From positions 1 to 64,000 of the forward strand of contig JBAXNR010000003.1 in NCBI GenBank assembly GCA_037133675.1: a DNA stretch of 64,000 nt, written 5' to 3'. The notes beneath the pieces were generated by a model. It ran no database searches, was not told the DNA's origin, and saw nothing but the letters and a program-made list of their open reading frames with translations. This document shows positions 27,451-35,806 of this stretch, in pieces (the first letter of the stretch is position 1; every line of letters starts with the position of its first letter). The stretch comes from UBA4132 sp037133675. GTDB lineage: Bacteria; Pseudomonadota; Gammaproteobacteria; Methylococcales; Methylomonadaceae. A program made the position numbers and the translations under genes.

Positions 27451-30400
27451 TCAGGGTTTCGATACCGTAAGATCAAAAAAATCCGATCCAGCAAAAAATC
27501 CACTGACATTTTGTGCGTGTTCAGGCGAAATTTTGTGCGCTTCTTCGGGGACTCGTTGGCTGGTGTACTTTTGCAATTCAAAAATATTGATGCGATGATC
27601 GTTATTTCCACTCACTTCTTGATCCGCTTTGCCGCTTAGTCCTTCCAACAACACCGCCGTAAAAACACCGTGACCATTAATGCCATCCAATGCTTCTTGT
27701 TCTGTACTTGTTCCCGCTAACACAAATCGACCTGTGTTTTGCGCGAGTGATCCTGTCCACGCCCGTTCGCGTGAGGAATTTTGTACCACGCTACCCATCA
27801 CAGCAAAAGCTCCTGCGTTACAAGAATCTATCAACACCGCTACACGAGACGTTGGTAAGGCGGATAGTAAATCGGATAGCATTTTTTGGGTGAGTGCGGT
27901 AGCTTTTATTTGCTCTTTGATGTTACCGCTTAATTTTGCATCGTGGGGCATAAAATAATAACGCCCGTCTATGGAAATACCATGACCTGCTAGAAATAAA
28001 ACCACTAAATCATTTGGTTTTGCATCTTTACCAATCTGAGTTAATGCCTGTTTTATTTTGCTAAGCCCTGCTTGTTCATTTAATAGTGCGACTGGTTTGA
28101 CAGCAGCAAATAAACCACGGGTACTACTGACTAAGCTATCAATAATGCCTTTCGCATCATTGACCGCATTATCTAATTTTGGCAATTCGGTAGCAGCATA
28201 TTGATCGATACCAATGCTGACAATATATAAAGTTGGCGCGTCAGGAGCGGTTGAGGCTTCGTAGTGTATGGGTAGGCGTATTGCTTCACCCGCATCGATA
28301 GTTTGGTCAGCATCGAATGCGGTTACGGTGATTAAATTATCACCTGATTCTAATAATACTTTTTCTTCGACAATAGATTCTGCCGCTCTATTTTTAGTTA
28401 TTTCGCTACTGCGCAAGGTACGCGTGGTAACAGTCGCTTTATTACGGCGTATGACTACGTTACCAATACCGCCACCCGCATCTTTTAATGCGAAGCGCAA
28501 TCTGATTTCTGCCGAATCGATACTGCGCGTTTGCGGAATTTCATCGACAGAATTCACCTCGGTGCATTTATCTTGTACACACCAAGAGACTAATCTTACT
28601 GAGGGAGCATGATGTTCGGCGACCACTTCTTTTGCGTCGCTGGGATTAGTGGCTGTAGGTGTGGGTGTGGGTGGCGCGTTTTCTAAAATAGTTTTGCCTA
28701 TCAAATCTGGACGATAAAAGCGTTCATGAATTTGCTCAGAGAGTATGAATTTTGGACTGTCTTTTTTGCCTTGATTGACATGATAGCCAATCATGCTTGC
28801 CGCACCGTCACTGTGGTCAAAATAACCTTCGGGAGTCCATGCAATCCAGCGTTCATCAGTATTGACCAGTAGAGCGAGCAATTCGCGTCCATCTTTAGTG
28901 TCGTACCAACGTAGCGTACCATCACCTAATGCCGCCAATACAAAGCGACCATTTTTGCTTAAATTAACTGCCCATGCGGAGCTAGGAACAGCAATATGCC
29001 AAATGAGTTTGCCCGTTTGCCAATATTGCACAGAAAAATCTGCACCAATGACAGTGCTGTCATTTTCAGTCAAACTTGCGGCTGAACGGCTTTGTTCGTT
29101 TTGATCCAATGCAACAGGTGTTGAATTTAATGCAGTGTGAGTGGCATTGCGCCAATTGATCAACGCGGCAGGAATGACAGGCTTGTGCATATCAGTACGC
29201 ACGGCTAAGTCATGCACTAAAGTTCGATTAACTAAATTGAAGCGCAGCGGATTACGTCCTTTTTGTTGCAAACCAAAATCCACCGTCGCGCCATCTTCTG
29301 ATACTGCAAACGTGCCTTCAAACGCATCTCTAAAATCAGCAATAGAGCGTTTGCGGGTGCTTGATTTAGTTCCCGTTAAATCAACAATACCGATAGCTGG
29401 CTCTGCGGTGACATAAGCCAATTTGCCATTAGCAAGCGGCGTTAAGTCGGTAACAGTATCTTCTGCTAACGGTGATTCTTGGGCTTGTTTATTGACAGTA
29501 TTCCAAACCCGCAAATATTTGATGCCTTGAGCATTGCCATAAGTTCCTGCGCCAGCGATTGAATCACCTGTCCAAGCGACTACTGATAGATTGCCGCGTT
29601 GTTGGTTATCACCTGTTAATTCCGTCACAGGTTTTAAATCGGCTAAGGAAAAAACGGTGATTTTTGCTGCGTCCAGCGAACCGACTGCAATTTGGTCTTC
29701 TTTGGGGGAAACGGCAAAACGCCAAGGACGTTGTTGCTCTGGAAATTTATAGTTGGCTTGCGGATGAAAACTGGCATCGAAAAGTTGCAGTTGTCCATCC
29801 AAGCAAGCGGTGACTAAACGACCATCACGCAAAAATTTAGCAGCGACTAGCATATCCTCACAAATTGACGCATCCATTGCCAGTGATTTGCCTTCAATAT
29901 CAATAATGCGTAACCAGCCAGAACCTGAACCGATAGCCAGATAACGTCCATCTTGTGAATACGTTAATACTCGAATCGTGCCTTGAATACCTGTAATACG
30001 CCCTGTAATTTTGCCCGTGTTAAGATCAAAACCGTACACCGATCCCGCTTTATCCCAGTCTATACCTGTTGAACCACCAACTACCGCGCTGTTTTTAGTG
30101 GGCGAAGTCGCTACTGTGTACAGCGTGCCTTCATTACGCGATCCAATGGGTACACGCAATACTTGCGGATCGCCTGTGGTATCCGCTGACCATAAGCGGG
30201 CGGTTTTATCATCAGAAACCGTCAGTAAGCGACCATCATGCGTTAGCGCAACTTGATTGATTGCAGCGGTATGTAGACCTGTTTCTGGTCTGGGCGTAGG
30301 AGTTTCATCGGGTGCATCGAGTGGTTTTGCCGTGTCTGTTGTTGGTTCGACGGGACTAATAGCGGCTTGAACAGGTACACTGTCGATTGTAGCAACGGCG

Positions 30401-30585
30401 GGTGAAGCAAATACTTCTGGCGTAGCTTGTTTTACTTCGTTGGTACTGGTTACGCTTGTATTTTGATGCAAGCTAGTAAAACCATTTTTATCAAAGTAGC
30501 CCAAGTAAAAAGCCAGCCCAATGAAACTTGCCAGTCCAATCAGACTGGCAAGAAAAGTGATCCAAAGCCGATGACTAAAGTCCAC
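27451..30585 (-). CDS. Membrane-anchored WD40-caspase (peptidase C14) protein
   Basis: An N-terminal transmembrane helix (about residues 8-30) and a Pro/Thr-rich linker are followed by a WD40 propeller (HTAAINQVALTHDGRLLTVS, DDKTARLWSADT and further blades to about 590). A small beta domain leads to a C-terminal caspase-like domain (about 786-1040). The dyad is His868 (FLAGHGIS) and Cys922 (LIDSCNAG). Bacterial caspase homologues cut after basic residues and can trigger regulated proteolysis. The helix would place propeller and protease in the periplasm. Translation starts at GTG, overlapping the lipoprotein gene by 11 bases, so the two are coupled. The target is unknown. Confidence 0.92.
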   Translation of the reverse strand: MDFSHRLWITFLASLIGLASFIGLAFYLGYFDKNGFTSLHQNTSVTSTNEVKQATPEVFASPAVATIDSVPVQAAISPVEPTTDTAKPLDAPDETPTPRPETGLHTAAINQVALTHDGRLLTVSDDKTARLWSADTTGDPQVLRVPIGSRNEGTLYTVATSPTKNSAVVGGSTGIDWDKAGSVYGFDLNTGKITGRITGIQGTIRVLTYSQDGRYLAIGSGSGWLRIIDIEGKSLAMDASICEDMLVAAKFLRDGRLVTACLDGQLQLFDASFHPQANYKFPEQQRPWRFAVSPKEDQIAVGSLDAAKITVFSLADLKPVTELTGDNQQRGNLSVVAWTGDSIAGAGTYGNAQGIKYLRVWNTVNKQAQESPLAEDTVTDLTPLANGKLAYVTAEPAIGIVDLTGTKSSTRKRSIADFRDAFEGTFAVSEDGATVDFGLQQKGRNPLRFNLVNRTLVHDLAVRTDMHKPVIPAALINWRNATHTALNSTPVALDQNEQSRSAASLTENDSTVIGADFSVQYWQTGKLIWHIAVPSSAWAVNLSKNGRFVLAALGDGTLRWYDTKDGRELLALLVNTDERWIAWTPEGYFDHSDGAASMIGYHVNQGKKDSPKFILSEQIHERFYRPDLIGKTILENAPPTPTPTATNPSDAKEVVAEHHAPSVRLVSWCVQDKCTEVNSVDEIPQTRSIDSAEIRLRFALKDAGGGIGNVVIRRNKATVTTRTLRSSEITKNRAAESIVEEKVLLESGDNLITVTAFDADQTIDAGEAIRLPIHYEASTAPDAPTLYIVSIGIDQYAATELPKLDNAVNDAKGIIDSLVSSTRGLFAAVKPVALLNEQAGLSKIKQALTQIGKDAKPNDLVVLFLAGHGISIDGRYYFMPHDAKLSGNIKEQIKATALTQKMLSDLLSALPTSRVAVLIDSCNAGAFAVMGSVVQNSSRERAWTGSLAQNTGRFVLAGTSTEQEALDGINGHGVFTAVLLEGLSGKADQEVSGNNDHRINIFELQKYTSQRVPEEAHKISPEHAQNVSGFFAGSDFFDLTVSKP

Positions 30586-31522
30586 AGAGCATACTCTCTG
30601 GAGTAATCAGACCGACAGCACCTTCCAGAGCAAAAGCCACTTTGGCTTGAGCTTTTGCTTTATCAATTTGATCAACGAAGGCTTTTTGTTTGATTTGATT
30701 AGTCTCAGTCACATGGGCTACTTCAACAGCGGCGGGTTTTACGGCAGAGGATTGGCTAACCACTATGGCACTTTGTGATGAAGGTGTTTTAGTCTTTTTA
30801 GTTTTCTTTTTAAACTTTTTAGCTTCTTTGGTTAGAAATACTTCTGGGGTAATTTGAGTAGTATTGGCTTTTTCAGCGTACAGAATCGCTTTTGCGTTGG
30901 GGTTTTTGTCTAAAATCTTATTGTTAGCATCTTGGAATTCAGTCATCTGTTTGCTCATTTTAGAACCTAATTCCCCAGCAATTGTAATATCTTCGTCAAA
31001 CTGAGCTTTTAGCTGGTTAAGTTGTTTGATGGCGGCATCACGCGGTATACGCCCCGCCTTAAATTCCGATTTTATGCGTTCAGCTGCGGCAAAACGGCAA
31101 TCACGCAATTTGGCAAATGCCAAGGATGTTCGGTCGATTTCGCCATTTGCCGCCAGAATATCATTGCGTACTGATGCGGCTAATGCTTGTTCATCAGCTA
31201 TATCTTTTTGTTTGGCATTATAATAACCACCAATACCACCACCTATTGCACCAATACCACCACCTATTGCTGCCCCTGCACCAATATTACCACCGCTGAT
31301 AGCCGCAGTGGCTGCGCCTGTGGCGGCACCAACAAGTCCACCGATGAGAGCACCTTCAACAACCGATTGTGTGTAATAGTGTTCCGAGTCTCTTAATTGA
31401 GTTCGAAAGGTATAACAAATATCATTTTTATCATCCTGAACACCCATCGATGAGCATCCTGATAAAAGACAAAGACTGACTATCAACAAATGGGTACGAT
31501 TATATTTTAACTGGGGATACAT
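30575..31522 (-). CDS. Glycine-zipper lipoprotein paired with the caspase
   Basis: A lipobox (LLSGC, Cys23) marks a lipoprotein. Residues about 55-105 are a glycine-zipper segment (GALIGGLVGAATGAA, GGGIGAIGGGIGGYYNAKQ) of the kind that spans or distorts membranes. A helical region with coiled-coil potential (about 105-215) and a Lys-rich stretch (KKFKKKTKKTKT) follow. AGGAC precedes the ATG. It is the first gene of the minus-strand block, and its stop overlaps the caspase start. The Lys-rich stretch is a conceivable site for a caspase that prefers basic residues, but that is speculation. Confidence 0.8.
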   Translation of the reverse strand: MYPQLKYNRTHLLIVSLCLLSGCSSMGVQDDKNDICYTFRTQLRDSEHYYTQSVVEGALIGGLVGAATGAATAAISGGNIGAGAAIGGGIGAIGGGIGGYYNAKQKDIADEQALAASVRNDILAANGEIDRTSLAFAKLRDCRFAAAERIKSEFKAGRIPRDAAIKQLNQLKAQFDEDITIAGELGSKMSKQMTEFQDANNKILDKNPNAKAILYAEKANTTQITPEVFLTKEAKKFKKKTKKTKTPSSQSAIVVSQSSAVKPAAVEVAHVTETNQIKQKAFVDQIDKAKAQAKVAFALEGAVGLITPESMLCGL

Positions 31523-31900
31523 GATTTTTGTCCTAATTTCTAGTTATTATTACTCTTAATGAGGGCTTTCATTTTGGCATATTTTTAATATTTCAGCCAA
31601 CTATTACTAACTGATTATTAGGCAATCTTTAAACTTTGCAATTCAGCAAAAAAATCACAGCTGACAGATTATATTCAAAAGGTGATTTTTGCTTGTTTCA
31701 CCGATGAGGTAGCAAAAAGTAGCAGTGTGTGACAGGCAACGCAATAAGCGATAGCCATAAAGCTATGTCCATCCATTCGCTCTAATCGATACTTTTAACG
31801 CCTCCACAATTTCGATGCGATACATCCCACGCACGGCAATGATAAAAATCCGTTAAAATAGCCGCCATTAAAGTAAAAACCATTCGTCTGAGGTAAAAAC
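31523..31900. promoter_or_regulatory. Divergent intergenic region: caspase operon / parA
   Basis: These 378 bases separate two divergent gene blocks and must hold both promoters. On the minus strand TTGGCT with a downstream AAAAT-rich element is a weak candidate near 31585-31610. On the plus side TTAAAAT near 31852 could be a -10 element. No gene, tRNA or perfect parS site was seen here. Confidence 0.4.
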
Positions 31901-32668
31901 GTGGGCAAAGTCATTGCCGTCACCAATCAAAAAGGTGGCGTAGGAAAAACAACAACCAGTGTCAATCTTGCGGCATCGTTGGCAGCCGCCAAGCGCAGTG
32001 TATTACTTGTAGACCTTGATCCACAAGGCAATGCAGCTATGGGTTGTGGTATCGATAAACATGATATTCAGCATTCCAGTTATGAATTATTAATGGCATC
32101 GGTGCCAGCAAGTGAAACTATTATTGAACTACCCGCTATTGGTTTTTCGGTAATAGCGGGTAATTCAGATTTGACCGCTGCCGAAGTCGAATTAATGCAG
32201 GCTACGCGTAAAGAACAACGATTAGCCGATGCCTTATTGCCGATAAAAGCTAACTATGACTTTATTTTGATTGATTGTCCGCCGTCTTTAAATATGCTGA
32301 CACTCAATGCTATGGTCGCCGCTGACAGTTTATTAATTCCGATGCAATGCGAATATTACGCGCTGGAAGGTTTATCGGCATTAATGACCACGCTGAAAAA
32401 TATTCAGGACACGGTGAATCCAAAATTACATTTGGAAGGTATTTTGCGCACTATGTACGATGATAGAAACCGTTTGACAAAAGACGTGTCTGAGCAATTA
32501 TTGCGCTATTTTGGTGATAAAGTATTTCATACCTGTATTCCCAGAAATATTCGTTTAGCCGAAGCCCCCAGTCATGGTTTACCCGTGTTAAGCTACGATA
32601 AATCCTCGCGTGGTGCGTTGGCATATATTGCCTTAGTCAGCGAAATGATGAAAAAAGAAAAATCATGA
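31901..32668 (+). CDS. parA: Chromosome-partitioning ATPase ParA (Soj)
   Basis: ParA is a deviant-Walker ATPase that binds DNA non-specifically and moves ParB-parS complexes. The motif KGGVGKTT (11-18), VDLDPQGNAAMGCG and DFILIDCPPSLNMLTLNAM are intact, and its 255 residues are usual for the chromosomal type without an N-terminal DNA-binding domain. It begins with GTG after a GAGG site. Its stop overlaps the start of a 68-residue ParB-like gene by four bases, and that gene overlaps parB in turn. The usual gidAB neighbours are not upstream. Confidence 0.96.
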   Translation: MGKVIAVTNQKGGVGKTTTSVNLAASLAAAKRSVLLVDLDPQGNAAMGCGIDKHDIQHSSYELLMASVPASETIIELPAIGFSVIAGNSDLTAAEVELMQATRKEQRLADALLPIKANYDFILIDCPPSLNMLTLNAMVAADSLLIPMQCEYYALEGLSALMTTLKNIQDTVNPKLHLEGILRTMYDDRNRLTKDVSEQLLRYFGDKVFHTCIPRNIRLAEAPSHGLPVLSYDKSSRGALAYIALVSEMMKKEKS

Positions 32669-32871
32669 CTGCGCAAAAACGTGGCTTAGGGCGTGGGCTG
32701 GAAGCCTTGTTAGTCGATGTTTTCACCAAAGAAACAGAACCAGCCGTGTTCGTTAAAGCGATACAAACAGAAAACGCCAATCTAATTAAAGAAGCAGAAG
32801 TTTTAAAAGCCTTGCTGGATGACTTTGAAACATTGGTGCGCACTCTCAACATAGACAAACCAACATTATGA
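32665..32871 (+). CDS. ParB N-terminal mimic (68 residues)
   Basis: Residues 5-19 (KRGLGRGLEALLVDV) match residues 5-19 of the neighbouring ParB (KRGLGRGLDALLGDV) at 13 of 15 positions. In ParB this N-terminal peptide stimulates the ParA ATPase. The rest is a short, probably helical segment (ENANLIKEAEVLKALLDDFE) with no ParB/CTP-binding, HTH or dimerisation domain. The gene overlaps parA and parB by four bases on each side, so it is translated with them and is unlikely to be random. The DNA of the two N-termini is also alike, which suggests a partial duplication. A role as ParA regulator or decoy is inferred. Confidence 0.75.
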   Translation: MTAQKRGLGRGLEALLVDVFTKETEPAVFVKAIQTENANLIKEAEVLKALLDDFETLVRTLNIDKPTL

Positions 32872-33716
32872 ATGTAAAAAAACGTGGGTTAGGGCGCGGG
32901 TTAGACGCTTTGTTAGGCGATGTTTCCACGACTCAAGAAAGACATCATGCCCTAGAAACGCTACCTATCGAATATCTACAGCGCGGCAAATATCAGCCGC
33001 GCAAAGATATTAATCCAGAAAAGTTGCAAGACTTAGCTAATTCGATTAAAGCTCAAGGCATTATTCAACCTATCGTAGTGCGTTCCATCGCTCACAATCA
33101 ATACGAAATTGTTGCAGGTGAACGACGTTGGCGAGCCGCACAATTGGCGGGCTTAGCCGAGGTGCCAGTGGTGATAAAAGACGTTGATGACCACGCGGCA
33201 ATGGCAATCGCGCTCATTGAAAATATTCAACGTGAAGACCTTAATCCATTGGAAGAAGCCGACGCGCTAAAACGCTTATTGGAAGAATTCTCCATGACTC
33301 ATCAACAAATTGCTGATGCTATTGGAAAATCTCGCGCTACCGTCAGCAACTTATTAAGACTTATCGACTTACAGTCTGAGGTAAAAACGCTGTTAATTAA
33401 TAAGCAGTTAGACATGGGACACGCCCGCGCTTTACTTGCTTTGGATGGTAATAAGCAAATCGAAACGGCGCGTAAAATAGTCAAAGACGGTCTAACCGTC
33501 AGGGCGGCTGAACGTTTAATTAGAGACCTACAGCTAGACCCAAAACCGTCTAAAGTAAAAGTGATAGATCATGACACTGTGCGTTTACAAGACGATTTAA
33601 CCGCCAAACTCGGCGCGAAAGTGGTTATCGATCACAAAGACAACGGCACGGGAAAAGTAGTGATTACCTATTCCAGCTTAGAAGAACTGGATGGCATTAT
33701 TGAGCAAATTAAATAA
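32868..33716 (+). CDS. parB: Chromosome-partitioning protein ParB (Spo0J)
   Basis: ParB is a CTP-dependent DNA clamp that loads at parS and partners ParA. The N-terminal ParA-contact peptide (residues 5-19) is followed by the ParB/Srx domain (YQPRKDINPEKLQDLANSI, GERRWRAAQLAGL, ALIENIQREDLNPLEEA). The HTH region is MTHQQIADAIGKSRATVSNL, and the C-terminus holds the dimerisation domain. Its 282 residues are full length. It starts four bases inside the 68-residue mimic gene. Confidence 0.96.
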   Translation: MNVKKRGLGRGLDALLGDVSTTQERHHALETLPIEYLQRGKYQPRKDINPEKLQDLANSIKAQGIIQPIVVRSIAHNQYEIVAGERRWRAAQLAGLAEVPVVIKDVDDHAAMAIALIENIQREDLNPLEEADALKRLLEEFSMTHQQIADAIGKSRATVSNLLRLIDLQSEVKTLLINKQLDMGHARALLALDGNKQIETARKIVKDGLTVRAAERLIRDLQLDPKPSKVKVIDHDTVRLQDDLTAKLGAKVVIDHKDNGTGKVVITYSSLEELDGIIEQIK

Positions 33717-33759
33717 CAGTAGGTTGTTAGCAACAAGTCGGCGAGTATAAATAACTCAA

Positions 33760-33788
33760 ACCTTCGAGGTTTTAAAAACATCGAAGGT
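33760..33788. terminator. Hairpin after parB
   Basis: ACCTTCGA (33760-33767) pairs with TCGAAGGT (33781-33788), followed by CTTAATTTC. It may end the par transcript. A related palindrome is at 53138-53160, so it may also be a dispersed repeat. Confidence 0.5.
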
Positions 33789-33918
33789 CTTAATTTCAGC
33801 AAAAATCAAAATGCTGTTACGTTATAATGCCATAGTAGCGACGGCTTAACTAAAACCGTCTAGGTTGGGCAAGAAAATTCGCCTGCAAATTTTTTACTCT
33901 GAATCTTATTGATACCTC

Positions 33919-34683
33919 ATGTTTTTAATTCCAGACCCTGTCGTTCGTTTTTTTCACCGCATGGCTTCACCACCTCATTTTTACGCGCTTAGCGAAAAAT
34001 TAATGCCGTGGCTAGTGGTGATTTTTGTGTTATTAACCGCTGCTGGATTGTATGGCGGCTTATATTTAGCCCCCTCTGATTATCAGCAAGGTGATAGTTA
34101 TCGCATTATTTATATTCATGTGCCTAGCGCGTGGATGTCGCTGTTTATTTATATCGTCATGGCAGTTGCTGGCGGTATTGGCTTAATATGGCGCATTAAA
34201 TTGGCGGAAGTGGTTGCAATTAGCAGTGCGCCGATTGGTGCAAGTTTCACCTTCATTGCCTTAGTGACTGGCTCATTATGGGGAAAACCGATGTGGGGAA
34301 CGTGGTGGGTGTGGGATGCGCGGCTCACCTCCGAACTGATTTTATTGTTTTTGTATCTGGGCGTGATTGGTTTGTATGGTGCGATAGATGACAAGCGTGT
34401 CGCTTCCAAAGCGATTGCCATTTTAGCGTTAGTCGGCGTGGTCAATATTCCCATTATTCATTATTCAGTCGAATGGTGGAATACCCTGCATCAAGGTCCG
34501 ACGGTAACTAAAATGGATAAGCCGTCAATTCATGTCACTATGCTAGTGCCGCTGTTATTAATGGCATTATCCTTTAAAATATATTATGTCATTGCCATGT
34601 TGCAACGGGCGCGAGTCGAATTATTACAGCGTGAACGCAATGCGCAATGGGTGAAAACACTGTTACAGGAGAAGCAATCATGA
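33919..34683 (+). CDS. ccmC: Haem exporter/handler CcmC of cytochrome c maturation
   Basis: CcmC loads haem onto CcmE in the periplasm during system I cytochrome c biogenesis. Six membrane helices are evident. The tryptophan-rich haem motif WGTWWVWDARL is at 126-136, with conserved His67 (IHVPS) and a second His in the IPIIHYSVEWW segment. Its 254 residues are typical. An internal Met (MASPPHFYAL) is an alternative start. ccmD and ccmE follow with four-base overlaps, but ccmA and ccmB are not upstream, so the ccm genes are split in this genome. Confidence 0.95.
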   Translation: MFLIPDPVVRFFHRMASPPHFYALSEKLMPWLVVIFVLLTAAGLYGGLYLAPSDYQQGDSYRIIYIHVPSAWMSLFIYIVMAVAGGIGLIWRIKLAEVVAISSAPIGASFTFIALVTGSLWGKPMWGTWWVWDARLTSELILLFLYLGVIGLYGAIDDKRVASKAIAILALVGVVNIPIIHYSVEWWNTLHQGPTVTKMDKPSIHVTMLVPLLLMALSFKIYYVIAMLQRARVELLQRERNAQWVKTLLQEKQS

Positions 34684-34853
34684 CTTTTAACAGCTTAGCT
34701 GAATTTTTGGCAATGGGTGGTTACGCCTTTTATGTGTGGACTTCTTATGGGCTAACGCTGGTTGTTTTGCTTGCCAATATCATTATTCCAATCTGGCAAC
34801 GCAAACAACTTTTGCGCTCTTTATCTCTTAAGCAACAACGGTTAGAAAAATGA
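34680..34853 (+). CDS. ccmD: Cytochrome c maturation small membrane protein CcmD
   Basis: This 57-residue protein has a single transmembrane helix (TSYGLTLVVLLANIIIPIW) preceded by the family's FLAMGGYAFYVW and followed by a basic tail with RKQLLR. CcmD helps release holo-CcmE from CcmC. The start ATG overlaps the ccmC stop as ATGA; an upstream start inside ccmC is open but unlikely. It overlaps ccmE in the same way. Confidence 0.93.
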   Translation: MTFNSLAEFLAMGGYAFYVWTSYGLTLVVLLANIIIPIWQRKQLLRSLSLKQQRLEK

Positions 34854-35293
34854 AACCTGCTAGAAAACAACGCTTAATACTCATCGGTTTAATGGTTATC
34901 GGTGCGAGTATTGCCACTGCCTTTGCCCTTAAATCGTTTAATGAAAACTTGATGTACTTTTTTTCTACCACCGATGTTATCGATGGTAAAGCTCCCAAAG
35001 ACGCGTTATTTCGTTTAGGTGGCATGGTGATTAAAGGCACAGTCGAACGCCCGAATGATGGCATGATGGTACGTTTTAAACTCACCGACTTTAGCAAAGA
35101 AGTCACGGTTGAATACACTGGCATATTGCCCGATTTATTTCGTGAAGGTCAGGGCATTGTCGCGCATGGCAAACTCAATGACAAAGGCGTGTTTATTGCC
35201 GAAGAAGTATTAGCCAAGCATGATGAAAATTATATGCCGCCTGAAGTAAAAAGCAGTTTGAAAAATCAACCCACACCCACAAAACAGGAATAG
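34850..35293 (+). CDS. ccmE: Haem chaperone CcmE
   Basis: CcmE carries haem covalently on a periplasmic histidine. The protein has an N-terminal basic stretch and membrane anchor, an OB-fold core (LFRLGGMVIKGTVERP, VEYTGILPDLFREGQGIVA) and the haem-binding H124-D-E-N-Y128 motif in LAKHDENYMPPEV. Its 147 residues are normal. It is coupled to ccmD by overlap. The next gene is a nuclease, not ccmF. Confidence 0.95.
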   Translation: MKPARKQRLILIGLMVIGASIATAFALKSFNENLMYFFSTTDVIDGKAPKDALFRLGGMVIKGTVERPNDGMMVRFKLTDFSKEVTVEYTGILPDLFREGQGIVAHGKLNDKGVFIAEEVLAKHDENYMPPEVKSSLKNQPTPTKQE

Positions 35294-35296
35294 CTC

Positions 35297-35713
35297 ATGT
35301 ACGAATACAAAGTATCGCGCTTATATAGAGTAGTCGATGGTGACACTATTGAAATAGACATTGATTTAGGATTTGATGTCGCCATTCATAAGATGGTTCG
35401 TCTGGCAGGCATAGATACGCCTGAAAGTCGCACTAAAGATGTTTACGAAAAAAAACTTGGCTTGGAAGCTAAAGAATGGTTAAAAACCCGATTAAAAGAC
35501 GCTGAGAACATCCGTATTAAAACTGAAAAACCCGATAGTACCGAGAAATTTGGCAGAATTCTTGGCTGGTTATACACTGGCAATGAGTCTGTCTCAATCA
35601 ATGAAACTATGATACAAGAAGGCTATGCGTGGTCGTATCTGGGTGAGAAAAAGGTAAAAGATTTCGCGCTACTTGAAAAGCGTCGTCAGGAAGCAGCAGC
35701 AAAGAATGTGTGA
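35297..35713 (+). CDS. Staphylococcal-nuclease-like (thermonuclease) protein
   Basis: This is a 138-residue SNase-fold protein with VVDGDTIEIDIDLGF, RLAGIDTPES and EKFGRILGWLY, the three blocks carrying the metal-binding Asp and catalytic Arg/Glu residues of the family. No signal peptide is seen, so it may act in the cytoplasm, unlike secreted nucleases. It begins three bases after ccmE and is likely in the same transcript. No functional link to cytochrome maturation is known. Confidence 0.85.
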   Translation: MYEYKVSRLYRVVDGDTIEIDIDLGFDVAIHKMVRLAGIDTPESRTKDVYEKKLGLEAKEWLKTRLKDAENIRIKTEKPDSTEKFGRILGWLYTGNESVSINETMIQEGYAWSYLGEKKVKDFALLEKRRQEAAAKNV

Positions 35714-35718
35714 TTGCT

Positions 35719-35798
35719 GTAAGTAGGTGCGAATTTATTCGCGCTTACACACAACGCGGTAAAGTTGGGTTTGGTATGTAAATCCAACTTTACTGCGT
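35719..35798. terminator. Two adjacent hairpins between convergent genes
   Basis: The first pairs GTAAG...GCGAAT with ATTCGC...CTTAC (35719-35748). The second pairs ACGCGGTAAAGTTGG (35754-35768) with CCAACTTTACTGCGT (35784-35798), one mismatch. They lie between converging genes and probably stop transcription both ways. Both resemble dispersed intergenic palindromes. Confidence 0.6.
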
Positions 35799-35806
35799 AT
35801 TAGCCG

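Noticed and set aside
28268..28612. 114-residue frame antisense to the caspase gene
   Set aside because: It is a shadow frame with Ser/Ala-rich, non-family sequence.
32900..32960. parS site in parB
   Set aside because: GTTTCCACGACTC resembles only half of the parS palindrome; no full TGTTTCACGTGAAACA-like site was found near par genes.
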